DNA from: Leptodontidium sp. MPI-SDFR-AT-0119
Taxonomy: Eukaryota > Ascomycota > Leotiomycetes > Helotiales > Leptodontidiaceae
NCBI GenBank assembly: GCA_020726505.1
Contig: JAHLEZ010000004.1
Location: 1,364,001-1,428,000, forward strand
Length of the DNA: 64,000 nucleotides
Direction: 5' to 3'
Part shown: piece by piece, positions 1 through 11,214 of the stretch
Layout: each line of letters opens with the position of its first letter
How positions within the stretch are numbered: the first letter of the stretch is position 1
Program-made: the position numbers and the translations under genes
The notes under the pieces: model-generated
The model's database searches: none
The model's input: only the letters and a program-made list of their open reading frames with translations
What the model was told of the DNA's origin: nothing

Positions 1-58
1 ATCAATTCCCCGAAGATACCCAAAGCACTACCAAACTCTGGCCGGCCGGCCGGGCGGC

Positions 59-866
59 TCACGTATCAAACCACTCCAGGGGATCGTTCTGGAAATAGAT
101 GGCCCGAAAAACCTTATCTCCGTCTGGCTTCTCGATCTCTTCCATGTGAATGCAGTGGAGCTTTGCAGTCTCAGCTTCGCCTGGAATAAATGCTCTGAAC
201 ATGAAGTAGCAGCCACTTTCACTATTGATTTCCCGTTAGTTTAGCGAGCAAGGACAAACAATGGGGGATGTACTTGTTAGAATCCGCGTGGGAAGAGTCG
301 CTTTCTGGCAAGAGCACCTTTCCAAGTAGGCTGATCAAGACTTTAGTGTGTGGTTTCTCACAGTGTGTCCGAACGATGGATCAAGGATCGGGATTAGGAT
401 TGGGATAGAAAAGAAAGATCCGATCTGGGCCATGGAGGATTTAAGGGGGGGAAAGCACATACTGTAAGCCGTAGGCTGATTGTGCAACCCGTACTTCCTT
501 CAGGTCATTGGCTGACGCAGCATCAGCAACTTTCTACGATATGTAGACCGAAGATTCACCCAAACACTTACAGGAGAAGTTTGTGAGCTGCTCGTTGGAT
601 AGATTCTTGACAGCAGCGAAGTACTCTGGCTCGTGCTCTGAAACAACTTAGCTCGGGTAGGCGGAATATCACGATGGTAGACACTGACTGTCTGTCTCAT
701 GGCGAAGGTGCTGGAGCAACTTCTTGAGGTCAACTTCGATCTCGTTGAATGCCTTGATGGACTCTTCCCTGTACAATGGTCAGTAGTCATGCCGGGTAAG
801 GCAAGTCATCAAACATTACTTAGGAGGATGGGGTAGACCCATTGTTACAGTCTCTGCAGTCGCCAT
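59..866 (-). CDS. Small conserved-looking protein, function unknown
   Basis: Five exons (866-820, 768-689, 637-572, 529-463, 194-59) join in phase to give 131 residues beginning MATAETVTMGLPHPP and ending NDPLEWFDT. All introns are GT-AG. The protein is acidic and soluble with no signal peptide or membrane segment. The middle (EVDLKKLLQHLRHE) should form an amphipathic helix. The C-terminal part (TAKLHCIHMEEIEKPDGDKVFRAIYFQ) looks like a small beta-rich unit. I do not recognise a family. The gene is divergent from APS kinase across about 1.5 kb. The consistent phasing of five exons and protein-like composition support a real gene, but the 268-nt last intron could hide another small exon. Confidence 0.6.
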
Positions 867-2400
867 TGTTGGAATATTTGATTTCAGATGTTGTCGTGTC
901 TGTCGTGGGTTTGGTTGCAGTTGAATCGTTGCCTTGGAAAGCTCTAGGTCAAGGCCAACATTGAACGTGGTACGGTTGTTTGTGATGGCAAGTGAAAGGA
1001 AGAAAGGAAGGACCTAGGGAGAATGAGGGCGTTTTATATCACCAGTTATAGCGGGGAAGTAGGCGAGGCAAAAGACAAGGTAAGGCAAGGCAGGACAGGG
1101 CCATTACATGATCTGCGGATGCGCACTTCACTTGATGCGTTTAGAGTCTCATGCTTGTTTATTGGACATCATCAGCCACAATTGGTGGATCTCAGGCCTT
1201 TCGGTGTCACACTTCTTTCTTCCATCACATGGAAGCCCAGATGTCTCCAGAGAGGGCTGCTGACTGGACAGCTGTGCCCGTCGACTGGCGCTCTTTAGAA
1301 GTGGCATGATGCGTTTCCGATCACAGCCGGAACCTGCTCCTATCCTCCCTACCTTGCCCATCTTTCTTTACCTAGCGTAGAGGTTATGTAGGTATCCATG
1401 CTTCAGAGTTCAATGTCGGAGGTCAAAATGCAGGGTTCGAGAATAGAGTACAAGCAGCGCAGAGTGAGACTCTCGAGCGAGTACGATGCGTATTTACTGT
1501 ATGCATCACATCGGATGCCCTGCACCCCTGAATTCACGACAAGGATCTGAGCAGGAAGCAGCCGAATGACGTCGGCTCAGCTGGAGGGAGGGGGGGAAGC
1601 AGGGTAGGAATGACAGACCGGAGGAAGTTAAGTCGTGGGAATGAGTTTGTATGGCAATGGCAATGGCAATGACATGGGAAAGGCTTCGGGTCAAGCACAA
1701 TTTCTTCATTCGCACAGTGATAGTATTATGGCAGAATGCTGCGTAGATAAGGTAGACATTGTTTACGAGTTTCGGTTGGGAACGATGATGAGAAGAAGCC
1801 TTGAGCAGGGAGCGGAGAGTATCTTTGTGATAAATACTAGAAGAGGCCCGCAGAATGTTTGATAGAACGAACCATAGAGCATAGTACAGTATACTCCAAT
1901 GGGATGTGCAACTGGAGGTGCAATTAGAAGTTCTGGAGTAATCAAAGATAAACCAATGGATTTTGGAGGGAGACTACTAGTAGGATGGGACTAATTCCTG
2001 CAGTACTATAAGTGAAATATTGGATTGAGCATGAAGGAAAGTATTAGCCCTAGCTTCAAATTGGTTAAAGATGTAAATTAATCTACTCGGTGTATCTGGA
2101 CTGGAGGAGTTGTTATTGGAAAATAAACATGTCTTGCTATCCAACAGCTTCTAGTCCCTCTATCCTAGGTACCTAGGTAGAGGTACCTCCTGGAAGAATG
2201 GCGTGATAAGCGTGACAGCTTGGTGGGGTTTCCTAGATCGGCGCGTCGTCAATTTTTGTCAGAATCTTTGACAAGGCCTTCTAGGTTTGTATACAAAACA
2301 TTCACACTCCACCTTCACCTACCTAGACACTCGACACACCCAAAACTGACCTCTTCGATTGCGCTTATCTAGTTCTTTGAAACAGCTAGAGAACCGCACC
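867..2400. other. Intergenic region between divergent genes
   Basis: No coding signal is convincing here; open frames on both strands lack family features and splice structure. It contains an ATGGCA-type short repeat (about 1651-1672) and, near the APS kinase start, a perfect 10-nt palindrome TACCTAGGTA at 2170-2179 embedded in a CCTAGGTACC-rich patch (2161-2190). It probably holds both promoters. Confidence 0.5.
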
Positions 2401-3197
2401 ATGGCGACGTAAGTTACAGTCTCTGCCTTTCTTACTCTCCACCCACCTTCTGTCCTTCACAAACTAACTAACTACCTTGCCCCGCCAACCCCGCCATAAC
2501 CACCTCCGTAAACCACAACTGACAAGATTAACAGCAACATTACCTGGCACGCATCGCTCTCCCGCCACGAGCGCAATGAGCTTCGAAAGCAGCGAGGATT
2601 CACAATCTGGTTCACCGGTCTTTCTGCCTCCGGAAAGTCGACTGTTGCAACCGCTCTCGAACAACACCTTCTCAAACTCAACCTTGCTGCATACCGGTTA
2701 GATGGCGACAATGTACGATTTGGACTGAACAAAGACCTGGGTTTCTCGGAGAAGGACCGAAACGAGAACATCAGAAGAATCGCAGAGGTGAACAAGTCTC
2801 ATAGATCTTTCAAGTCCCTACTAATAATTAGCAAACATAGGTTGCGAAGCTGTTTGCTGACTCCTCCACCATTGCCCTCACATCCTTCATCTCGCCGTAT
2901 ATCGTAGACCGAAAGATTGCCCGAGACCTCCATACATCTGCGAGCCAAGGAGGAGATGATGCAATTCCGTTCATCGAGGTCTTTGTTGACATCCCAGTTG
3001 AGGTTGCGGAGACGAGAGATCCCAAGGGTCTGTACAAGAAGGCTCGCGCTGGAGAAATCCCCAATTTCACTGGCATTTCTGCCCCATACGAGAAGCCCGA
3101 GAACCCAGAGATTCACATCAAGACGGATGAGTTGTCAATTGAGGAGTGTGTGGTCAAGATTGTCGAATATTTGCAGTCACAAAAGCTGCTTCCATAG
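2401..3197 (+). CDS. MET14: Adenylyl-sulfate (APS) kinase
   Basis: Phosphorylates adenylyl sulfate to PAPS with ATP, the second step of sulfate assimilation in the cytosol. Three exons (2401-2408, 2535-2787, 2841-3197) give 205 residues, the usual fungal length. The first exon is only 8 nt (ATG plus five bases). Visible motifs: N-terminal NITWH, the P-loop GLSASGKST, the APS-binding [19 protein letters not shown] segment, an FISPY stretch, the [20 protein letters not shown] region and the ISAPYE motif near the C terminus. The start is set by the 8-nt exon in frame with the conserved N terminus. It converges with the V-ATPase gene, with 131 bp between stop codons. Identification by family motifs is firm. 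Equivalent to Aspergillus sD. Confidence 0.95.
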
Positions 3198-3328
3198 AGC
3201 AGTTGACAGAAATCATACCCACGCTTTGCGATTAAGTTGGATTTACGAAGTATGGGATCTCTGATAGGATACTGAAGTGCTTCAACCCAATGCGCCAAAG
3301 GGAATAACAATGATCCCCTGCCTCCTTT

Positions 3329-4741
3329 CTATACAATCTCAAAGTCGTAATACACATAGGCCGTGTACTCATTACCTTCGCCCCCCTGACCACCCACTCC
3401 CGCCGCAGCCATCTCTGACGACAGCGCAGAGTCATCTTTTGTAACCTTGCCCTTCTTATCCCGACCGAACGCGTTCCCCCCCAGGTATGAGTAGGTGGAA
3501 TCCAATGCAGTCTTCGCTTTCTTGGCAGATTTTGCACTTGCCTGAGTCAGCAGTTAGCAACGTGCCCTCTTTAACTACACTTTACCCGACCAACCTTTAT
3601 CAAACCACAGACGAAATCAAGGGGGAGTCCATAGCGCAAGACTGTCTCCACGAAGACCCGAAGAGTCAGAACATGAACCCATATCATGACAGCTTCACTC
3701 CATCCAGTCCGTCCAAGACGCAGTGCCTCGCCCCAGACCTTGCGCTCGTCCTTGCCAACCTTCTCAATCTCTTTCCGCTCTTCCTCCTTCCCCCCCTCGA
3801 CATACTTGTAATCTCTTGGTGTCCATTTCATCTCTCTGCATTTGTGCTGGAACTCCGCACTATGCTTCTTGAAGGTTGTAACGGCGAATAGGACAAATTC
3901 TTCATCCTTGGTGATCTCGATAGAGGACCGAGGGACGACCATAGGCGACAAGGTCTCGTAGCTTCGCAGGAAGTCTTTTTTGGAGTTATTCGGGACAACG
4001 ACGAGGTGGGTTTCGATGTAATCGGAATCATGGATCAATAATGAGGGGTCGACGACTGGAGTGAGAGACTTGGTGGAAAGATTCCCGCTTCTTCTTGTTA
4101 GCAAATGACCTCGAAGTCAATGATCTGTTCAAGAGACCTACGTTTGTTTCCGTTGGAGGGTTGTGAGATTCGTCTTGACTTGGGTGTACTGGGTGGTCTT
4201 GCTCTTTACATCATTGTCGATACTAGCAAGCTCCTAGAAAGTAGAGATTAGCTACCACGAAAACCTGACGAAGCCTCCCATGCATACCTTCTGTAACGAG
4301 TCGATGAGCTCTGCTAGTGGCTTGTCCGCGCGGTACTTAACTTTGTTCCAGTTGAATGTTCGCAGGTACTGGTCTGCAGGTTCTGTAGAGGTACGTTAGT
4401 TACCACACTCTAGCAAGGGCAATGGTCGCAAATAACGTACTATCGTTAACCGTTTTCTGCTGGGCAATCTTGTCCTCGTCACCCTCGAGTAAATTCCGCA
4501 GAGATTCGCCCATCTTAGCAACTACGCCTTCACAGGCGCTTTCCAGCTTCGCCAGGTCATCTGCTTGCTGAACCAACGCATCTAGTGTGCCAATCTTGAA
4601 CTCGGGAATCTTGAAGGGCAGCACGGCAATACTATCTCCAGCTACCGTCGACCGTAAGGCCGTGAAGGCCTCCTCCTTGTCGCTCGAAGGCGAAATAGAT
4701 GTGGGCAGAGATACCAGCATGTACTTCGTAGGGCCCGACAT
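3329..4741 (-). CDS. VMA5: V-type proton ATPase subunit C
   Basis: Peripheral stator subunit C of the V1 sector; it clamps V1 to Vo and is released during glucose-dependent disassembly. Five exons (4741-4441, 4382-4288, 4233-4142, 4087-3595, 3541-3329) give 397 residues, matching yeast Vma5 (392). Recognisable parts: N terminus MSGPTKYMLVSLPTS, the central QYLRTFNWNKVKYRADKPL segment, the TGNLSTKSL to DYIETHLVVVP region, and the late VLRYGLPLDFVCGLIK helix. The tail ends YVYYDFEIV. Exon phases all agree. The last exon has a Gly-rich stretch (MAAAGVGGQGGEG) before the conserved end. The start codon is the first in-frame ATG and matches the family N terminus. Confidence 0.95.
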
Positions 4742-6597
4742 GGTTGGGGATCCTCAATGAAGCTTCCTATCCGTGCCGTGGATGGATCGATTGAAGTGAG
4801 ATAATGACTGGCAGTGTTCAATCGACGCTTCCCCTCTCTGGTGGGATAGAAGATCTCGGGGAAGGGTAGGGCAGGGTATGGCAGGTCCAGCGAGTGATAT
4901 TGTAGTATGCGAGGTTGGTGTAGAAAAGGCGCAAAGCAATTGGGAAGCAAAGGCGGGCACAACACCAGCACATCACAACTCAAGCTTGAAGCTTCCCTTC
5001 CCTTCCCTTCCTGATTGGAGCTCTCCAGCTTATCAGGAGCGTCACGTGCGCACAACCTGACTTGTGCCTCCTCTCGTCCTCGCTTCCAGACCTCTCACCC
5101 CACTTGCAGCGCAGCACCGCCTCACAATAGCTTCACGACGTGGACTCGCCTCTCCAATGCCCTCCGATAACTGGTAATTTTGTTCCCAAATCGCGAGATA
5201 TCACGATTTTCAATCCAACTGAACCTACCTAGGTACTGTAGAGTCACTTCGAATCCGACTGCAACCAATCACGTTGACCGAAGTACCTGTCAGCTTCACC
5301 ACTGATCAGGGTGTCTTTCCAGATCTCCGTTTGGGCTCTAGCTGGCACGAGTAACATATTTTGTTGTACTTCTGGACTTGACTTATAATAAGAACGGCAC
5401 CACAGCATTCTTCGAGGGCCGGCCGAGGACGAGTTGTGCTGGACACTGCATACCCTTCGTTCAATATGACAGTGTAGTCAGAAATCATAGTCCTCAAATG
5501 ACGTATATGGGATTGGAAATATGTTGCATTGCCTTCTTTTGCTTGTTCTCGGCATTTCTACTCCAGTTGGAATTATTGTGCAGCTCTTCCAAGCTGGATG
5601 TTGCTTCTCCAGTGACCATACTAGGTCACTTGACAATCACTCGAGTATAGTCCTCGGAAGAATGTTGTAGGGCCACAGATCATCTCGCATCATACCTTAC
5701 TTATGAAATGCTCTAGAGCTTTAGTGTGCTCGGGGCTGGTATATAGAGACTGGTGTCTAGGAGTAAGGACCATCTTTGTATCATGATTGTATGTCCCCTC
5801 GTTCGTTAATTTCTCAGCCTGTACTGAAGCATGGCGATTTTTGAAGCTTTTTGAATGCCTCCATGTGTTTTTGGAAAAAATATGTCTGCCCGGTATTTGC
5901 GAGCAAGGCAGTGTGGAGCCATCTTACGTGTATATGGAGAGTCAACATATGTGAGAACGCTGGCAAGTGCTTCTTCTTATTGCCTTGTACGTTTACACCA
6001 GCTCCAGGTTCCTCTGTGCATGTGAGAGTAGGGCCTCAAGTTTAATCAGTGGATATTGGCTTCTCTTCTTTGTGCGAAAATTCACATTCACTTTTAATAA
6101 TCACACGTGTAGAAGCGATACATCTTTACCCCTGTTTTATTTCACAACCCCTTTTCGCAGTTTACTCAAAGAGCCGGCTGTTGTGCGAGGGAAGGGGTTT
6201 ATTGATAACATGTCTGCTCGGCAGCAAAATGTCCTGCTTTGTGTTGTCTCCTAAACCAAATTCCAACCGTCTGTCAACACCAGTTGTACAAAGACACAAA
6301 GCCGAGGGCAATACAAACATTTACGCTTCTACTCAGAAACTAGGGGGCTGGGTGGTGGGTATCATGTCATCGCTTGAATGGCAGAATCCAGGGTGTTTGG
6401 AGCTCGCTTCAGTTTTACGATCGCATCATGAGGTTGACGTTCACCTTTGGGAGTCAAGAAATTGCCATTCACCCACGACCTCAATTTTTCCTTGCCCTAG
6501 GGCTTCTTCCTCTTCATCCCCACAGCACGAGCATTCATCCATCTTTCCACTAAAACCCAGACAAATCATTGCTCTGCTGAGCTATACATACATCACG
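4742..6597. other. Intergenic region, promoter of V-ATPase subunit C
   Basis: No gene recognised. Contains short CTTCCC repeats near 4990-5010 and a perfect TACCTAGGTA palindrome at 5226-5235, about 490 bp upstream of the subunit C start. Open frames in this stretch look random. Confidence 0.45.
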
Positions 6598-8338
6598 ATG
6601 GAGTATGTTAACATGCTTCTCGATCCCATCATTGGCTTTGCCAAATCCCGATCGGTATCATGGCCCCCCGTTGAGAATGGCATTCCAGCTCTTGACACCG
6701 ACAGGCCCAAGGCATTCAAACAGACGCTATCGTGCCCGAACTCCCCAGTCCGTATTGAGAGTGAGGAGAAGTGGGCGGACGAGGTTGGTGGTACTATCAC
6801 AGAAAGCAAGCAATCCTGTCCCCTACTACATGTTGCGAAGACGCGTTCTAACCTGCGACAGTCCACAAGGATGATACCACCGGCATGATCTGGCGCCGGC
6901 GGGAGTTCGCGAAGGAGAATGTTGACAAGAACGAGTCATCTTCCCACCAGAACAGCGGTTTGCACCACAATGGCTCGCTCTATGGTCAATTGCAGACAAA
7001 TTACCATCCCCACACTACGCCAGCTACTCTATCATCAAGAAGGCCTACCACCAGTACCGTCACGATCTCCTCGCCAGCCGACGCAGGCAGAAAGGAGTAT
7101 CGTAACACTCAGAACGAGGACGAGGATGATTGCGGCATGTTCGGACACAGCGATTGTGCTGCCACCCACCGTTGGTTGAAAGCCCCTGATCAGGTTAAGA
7201 AACCATTCAAACAACCCCCTTCTATCAGCCATGCAGAGAAAAGCGTCGATGCTGCTGTCATCACACCTCTCCCAGCATCGGAATACAAGATGATGGACCT
7301 CGCCCAAGAGTGCGCGCGCCAGAGGGCCATTGATACCAAGCAGGTGGTTTCCGGTATCCCCAGAAAGACAACTCGTTTCGGAGAAGAACTACTGGGTGAA
7401 CTTTATGTTCCTCGTTTCCAGGTAATAGATTTCCTTGTTGTTATCCCGACGCATCTCCGGAGGAAGATTGAGACACTCCTGGCACAGCAGCAGGAACAGG
7501 CAAGACAAGACAGACAAGGTCTGCAAAGCCCTCCCTCCATACGAATATTGAAACGTCCAGGCTATTGCTATCTCGTTTGCTTGATTGATGCCAGACGACC
7601 GACCTTCGGCTAAGCAGTGCTAATATTCCGTCTAGCATGCCATCCCGCAGAGTCCCACAAACATTCACACCAACCCTATCAAAGCCCTCGAGGACCAGCC
7701 AGCCAGAGTTGTCAACTACAAGGCTTTCGATGGCGACGCGTCTGCCGTCACCATCTCTGTTGTCGACAAGACAGATGGCCTTCCAGGTGGGTCTGTACAG
7801 ACCACTCGCTCCCAATACAAGCCAGTGAACACCCCTATCATGAAGGGTGGTTCATTGATTACACGTCAGATTAAGACATACGGCATTCCCATCGACCCGC
7901 TTGCCATGCCAGATGTTGCCTCTGCAGCTCCTTGTCGCCCAAAGGCTGTTGCACCAAAGGGGTACCAGATTACTCATTCGAAGCCCAAGGCTGTCAAGAA
8001 GAAGGAAACCATCGTCAAGAAGGCATCCAAGAAGGCCACGAAAGAAAAAAGCGCAGGTGGAGATCGTAAGCATATCCCTCCGCTGAAATTGCTGTGCCCC
8101 AGGGAGACTGACCGAAACCTACAGAGGCTCGGAACAACATCACACAGTCGCTCCCTGCCGAACAAACGAGCAACGAGAACGAGAAGACCAGTAAGTCTCC
8201 CTCAACCCCCAAGCCCGTACCGGAATTTGCACTAGTACTGACGCGCTGCAAGGCCCCCGTAACTGCTCTGACCCTACCAACAAGACCAGATTCCCAGCCA
8301 CCGTCATTGAGGTCGAGGAAGTAGAGGAAGTCTCTTAG
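6598..8338 (+). CDS. Tentative multi-exon gene, unknown Lys-rich protein
   Basis: I do not recognise a family. A phase-consistent model uses exons 6598-6790, 6930-7096, 7194-7421, 7636-8065, 8125-8190 and 8253-8338 (389 residues). The best coding signal is FPPEQRFAPQWLALWSIAD followed by a basic helix (about 6935-7096), then ECARQRAIDTKQVVSG, and an AFDGDASAVTISVVDKTDG stretch. After these come a Lys-rich segment (KKKETIVKKASKKATKEK) and the acidic end VIEVEEVEEVS. The basic stretch and acidic tail suggest a nuclear or chromatin protein, but this is inference. Weak point: the piece 6870-6930 also reads as GMIWRRREFAKENVDKNE in a different frame, so either the first intron is drawn wrongly or the gene is frameshifted. 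Transcript data would decide. Confidence 0.4.
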
Positions 8339-8785
8339 ACATGACACGATACGCACGGAGAATAGATTATTGAGTCCGCTTCATTTGCGGAGTCACCAGG
8401 CCCTCTTAAGGGTCGACTAGAAGGATACACAGCTCTGGCAAAAGACGGTTGGTGTTCTGACGACATTTGCACATCTTTCGCGGCAGGATGGCATTATACC
8501 ATACATAGACGGACAGATTGGCGTCAATGGCTTTGCATGCTTCACTTTTGAGGCAAAGGGATGATACCCAGACGCTCGTGCAACCTGTACAAGCTGTCAT
8601 TGATTTGATTTCATGAAATACGTTCGGGTGGAAGGAATGGCAGGAAGGAAGGATATGCGATTTGGCCAATTTACGGCAACCACACTCATTTGAAACATAG
8701 AACTGAAATACAGAAATCTGGAGCGCTACTTTCCCAGCTTGCCAGCATACTCCATGTGACATGCTCAGCACAGAATATGATTCAA
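8339..8785. other. Intergenic region between convergent genes
   Basis: About 450 bp between the tentative gene and the oxygenase stop codon. I see no gene or structured element in it; it should hold both 3' ends. Confidence 0.4.
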
Positions 8786-9048
8786 TTATCTGACGAATGC
8801 GAAAGGACATCCCGCTGGTCTCTCTGCCACCAATTTCGCTTCCCATGCCTTCGTCTCGTCCAGTCCTCGATTCTTCATGATCTTTGGTCCGACCTCCTCA
8901 AATTTATAGCCTTCCGGTAGATACAAATCGCCCTTTGATCCCGGCACATCGCCGCCAGCAAGCCATACGAATAGTCCTTCTGGACCCCAGCGGTTGAGGA
9001 AGCCTGGTTTATCTGGACGAGAATTAGCAAATCTCATCTCTCTCTCTT

Positions 9049-9084
<36 letters not shown>

Positions 9085-10580
9085 GCGACAACATTCGTGA
9101 AACGGGTGAACATTATAGAAAGATAATACAGCATAAGAGAGGAGGCAAAGGCAACGACAGGCAGTAGAAAATCCCCACTTACTGTAGAATGGATGAGCCG
9201 TGTATCTATTAGTATGCAACCGTCCGGTCTTTGGATCAGGGTGGTCACTGAGCTCCCGCACCTTCATGAAGCCAGGTCGAGGAAGTGCTAGATATCGAAG
9301 CACGAGTCGACGAAGTCTAAATATGGTATTTGCGACTTGAAAGTAGGTCGGTGATGGAGTTGGATATCTGCAAGTGGGTGTCAGCTCGAAAACTTGATAA
9401 ATAAAGATATGCCCAGAAAAGGTGCAACGCGAAATGGGCTCACATCATTGCAGTTCTTAGTCGGTCACCCATCAATACACCGACCATATGACTTCCAACA
9501 GCTCTGAGACGATTGGGGACATAGAACAGCAGGAGAGGGATCAATTCGTCGGCGGTAATCTTGTTGGATTTTGCTGGGACCATGTACTCTGTTTCATAAT
9601 CTTCCGCCCATGCCTTGATGTCCTCGTAGAATTCTAGACCATCATTCCACTCGCCTCGAGGGAGATAGCCATGGTATTGAATTTCCATGGCATCGCCGAT
9701 CGATTTCCAGAAAGTCGCGATGGCGCAGACTTCCATATCGTTCATGCTTCTCCATTCGTACTTCCCGACCCAGGAGATGGGCTCTGTGATGAATACACTT
9801 AGGGTGTAGAGCAGATCCTCGTTGGAGATCTTGCCAGCTTTCTAATTAACATGTGGTTAGTATATCTGTATTGGTACTTGGGGTATCCTCGAAGCTCCTG
9901 GTCACTGGCAGCAATGTGTCTCCCTATGACAACCCCAAATCCCAAGTCCAAAGGCGGGACGGGATAGCCTACCTGGTAACGGCTGTGGATGTAGTTCATC
10001 CGAGCAAGTGCCTTGATAACACGCTCTGACTTTGGATGATGGCCGGCAAACTCTTGGATCAGAACTCCTGTATCTGCATATCTCTTGCTAGCATTCTCAG
10101 GAGTGCTGAATTCCTTGGTGGAGTAAAGCAGTCCAGAGATTCTAGGAATGCCATAAGTCTGTTATCCTGGATCAGTATCTCAGGACTTGACAGTGGGCAG
10201 GGATTTGCTTACTTTGAACAGAGCAAACCTGGAGAGCTTTTGTTAGTGCTGCTTTAACCCCCCGAACAGCGGAGTCGAACCAGAACCGCCATCTAGGAAA
10301 TATCAACCTACTGAACGCTTGTGTAATAAATCTTTGGGAACTCTAGCTCTGCTAGCTGACACATGATAGTCTGGGCCTCAACATTGGTCATGCGAGCTAA
10401 GGACTTCCGGTCTGTGAAGCCGAATTTCTTGAGCATAGCATCTCGACGATTGAACCTCAAGGCTGAGCAGAGGAGGATATAAAAAAGGAATCCGCCTGCG
10501 ACGTATGGAGTCCAGGCAGTATAGTCTGGCGATGACGAGGTTGGAAGGGGAGTTGTGGTGTTGGCCATCGTGCGAGACAT
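8786..10580 (-). CDS. mpaB/DUF2236-family ER-bound oxygenase-like protein
   Basis: Member of the rubber-oxygenase-like DUF2236 family that includes the membrane-bound oxygenase MpaB of mycophenolic acid synthesis. Six exons (10580-10312, 10228-10213, 10158-9973, 9841-9444, 9367-9183, 9012-8786) give 426 residues. An N-terminal membrane anchor (YVAGGFLFYILLCSAL) is followed by a helical domain with the family's RMNYIHSRYQ segment, whose histidine is a likely metal or haem ligand. Next come FITEPISWVGKYEWR and a GDAMEIQYHGYLP region, and the protein ends with CPFAFVR. Exon 2 is a 16-nt micro-exon encoding FALFK, and intron 5 contains a long CT repeat. The start could instead be the internal Met at 10567. 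The substrate cannot be inferred; no biosynthetic neighbours are present. Confidence 0.85.
9037..9084. repeat. CT microsatellite inside an intron
   Basis: About 48 bases of near-perfect CT dinucleotides (GA on the coding strand) with two CTTT interruptions. It lies in the last intron of the mpaB-like gene, close to the acceptor site at 9013-9015. Confidence 0.95.
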
Positions 10581-11214
10581 GGCTTGATCTGGAGGAAGGG
10601 GGGGGGGTTGATGCCCGACAGTGAATTGTCGAGAGTGAGACTGAATCGTGTGAGTTTGATGTGAAGCCGAAAATAGGTAGGTGAAGGTTGAGTTCGAGGT
10701 AGCGCCAACTAGGTTAGATGCCTCATGATGCGTAGGTAGGTAGGTAGGGTAGGTAAGGTATGGCGAGGTAACTGAAGTCGGAGTGGAGTGCAAGATGGAA
10801 GAGAAGAAGGGATAAAAGGTAAGGGAAGTGAAGGCAGGAAAGGAAAGGAAAGGAAAATGAAAGTGCGGGGTGAGGGCTGAAGGCTGGCTGGCTGGCTGGT
10901 ATTGGGGATTGAGCCGCCCAGCCAAGTGAGCATGCAGGTCAGCTACCTGCTACGGGTGCCTACCTACATATCTTAGGTAGCTATGTAAAACTTCAAACAT
11001 CCGGTCCAAACAAACGTCATAGACAAAGACAAAGACATGTCTAGCAATAAATAAACAAATAGGGTAAATATATAAATCAACTTTATTCAAGAAGGGTGGG
11101 TGGGTATACGACCAAACAACGAGTGTCTAACGCACAAGATGGCCAAGACATATTTCAATTCGCCCCCAAACTCCTCTCCTCTTTCTTATCTGTCGTCTCA
11201 TTCGTCGTCATCCA
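10581..11214. other. Intergenic region with GGTA-type repeats
   Basis: Upstream region of the mpaB-like gene. Contains TAGG repeats (about 10731-10760), an AGGAA/AAAGG purine run (about 10840-10860), GGCT repeats (about 10883-10898) and ACCTACATATCTTAGGT (about 10961-10979). No gene seen. Confidence 0.45.

Noticed and set aside
6049..6597. Long open frame running into the tentative gene
   Set aside because: Upstream part is AT-rich with no protein-like pattern; the ATG at 6598 fits a start better.
10258..10300. Perfect tRNA B-box (GGTTCGACTCC) on the minus strand within an intron
   Set aside because: No A-box at the right distance and the arms around it do not form a T-stem or acceptor stem; taken as chance.
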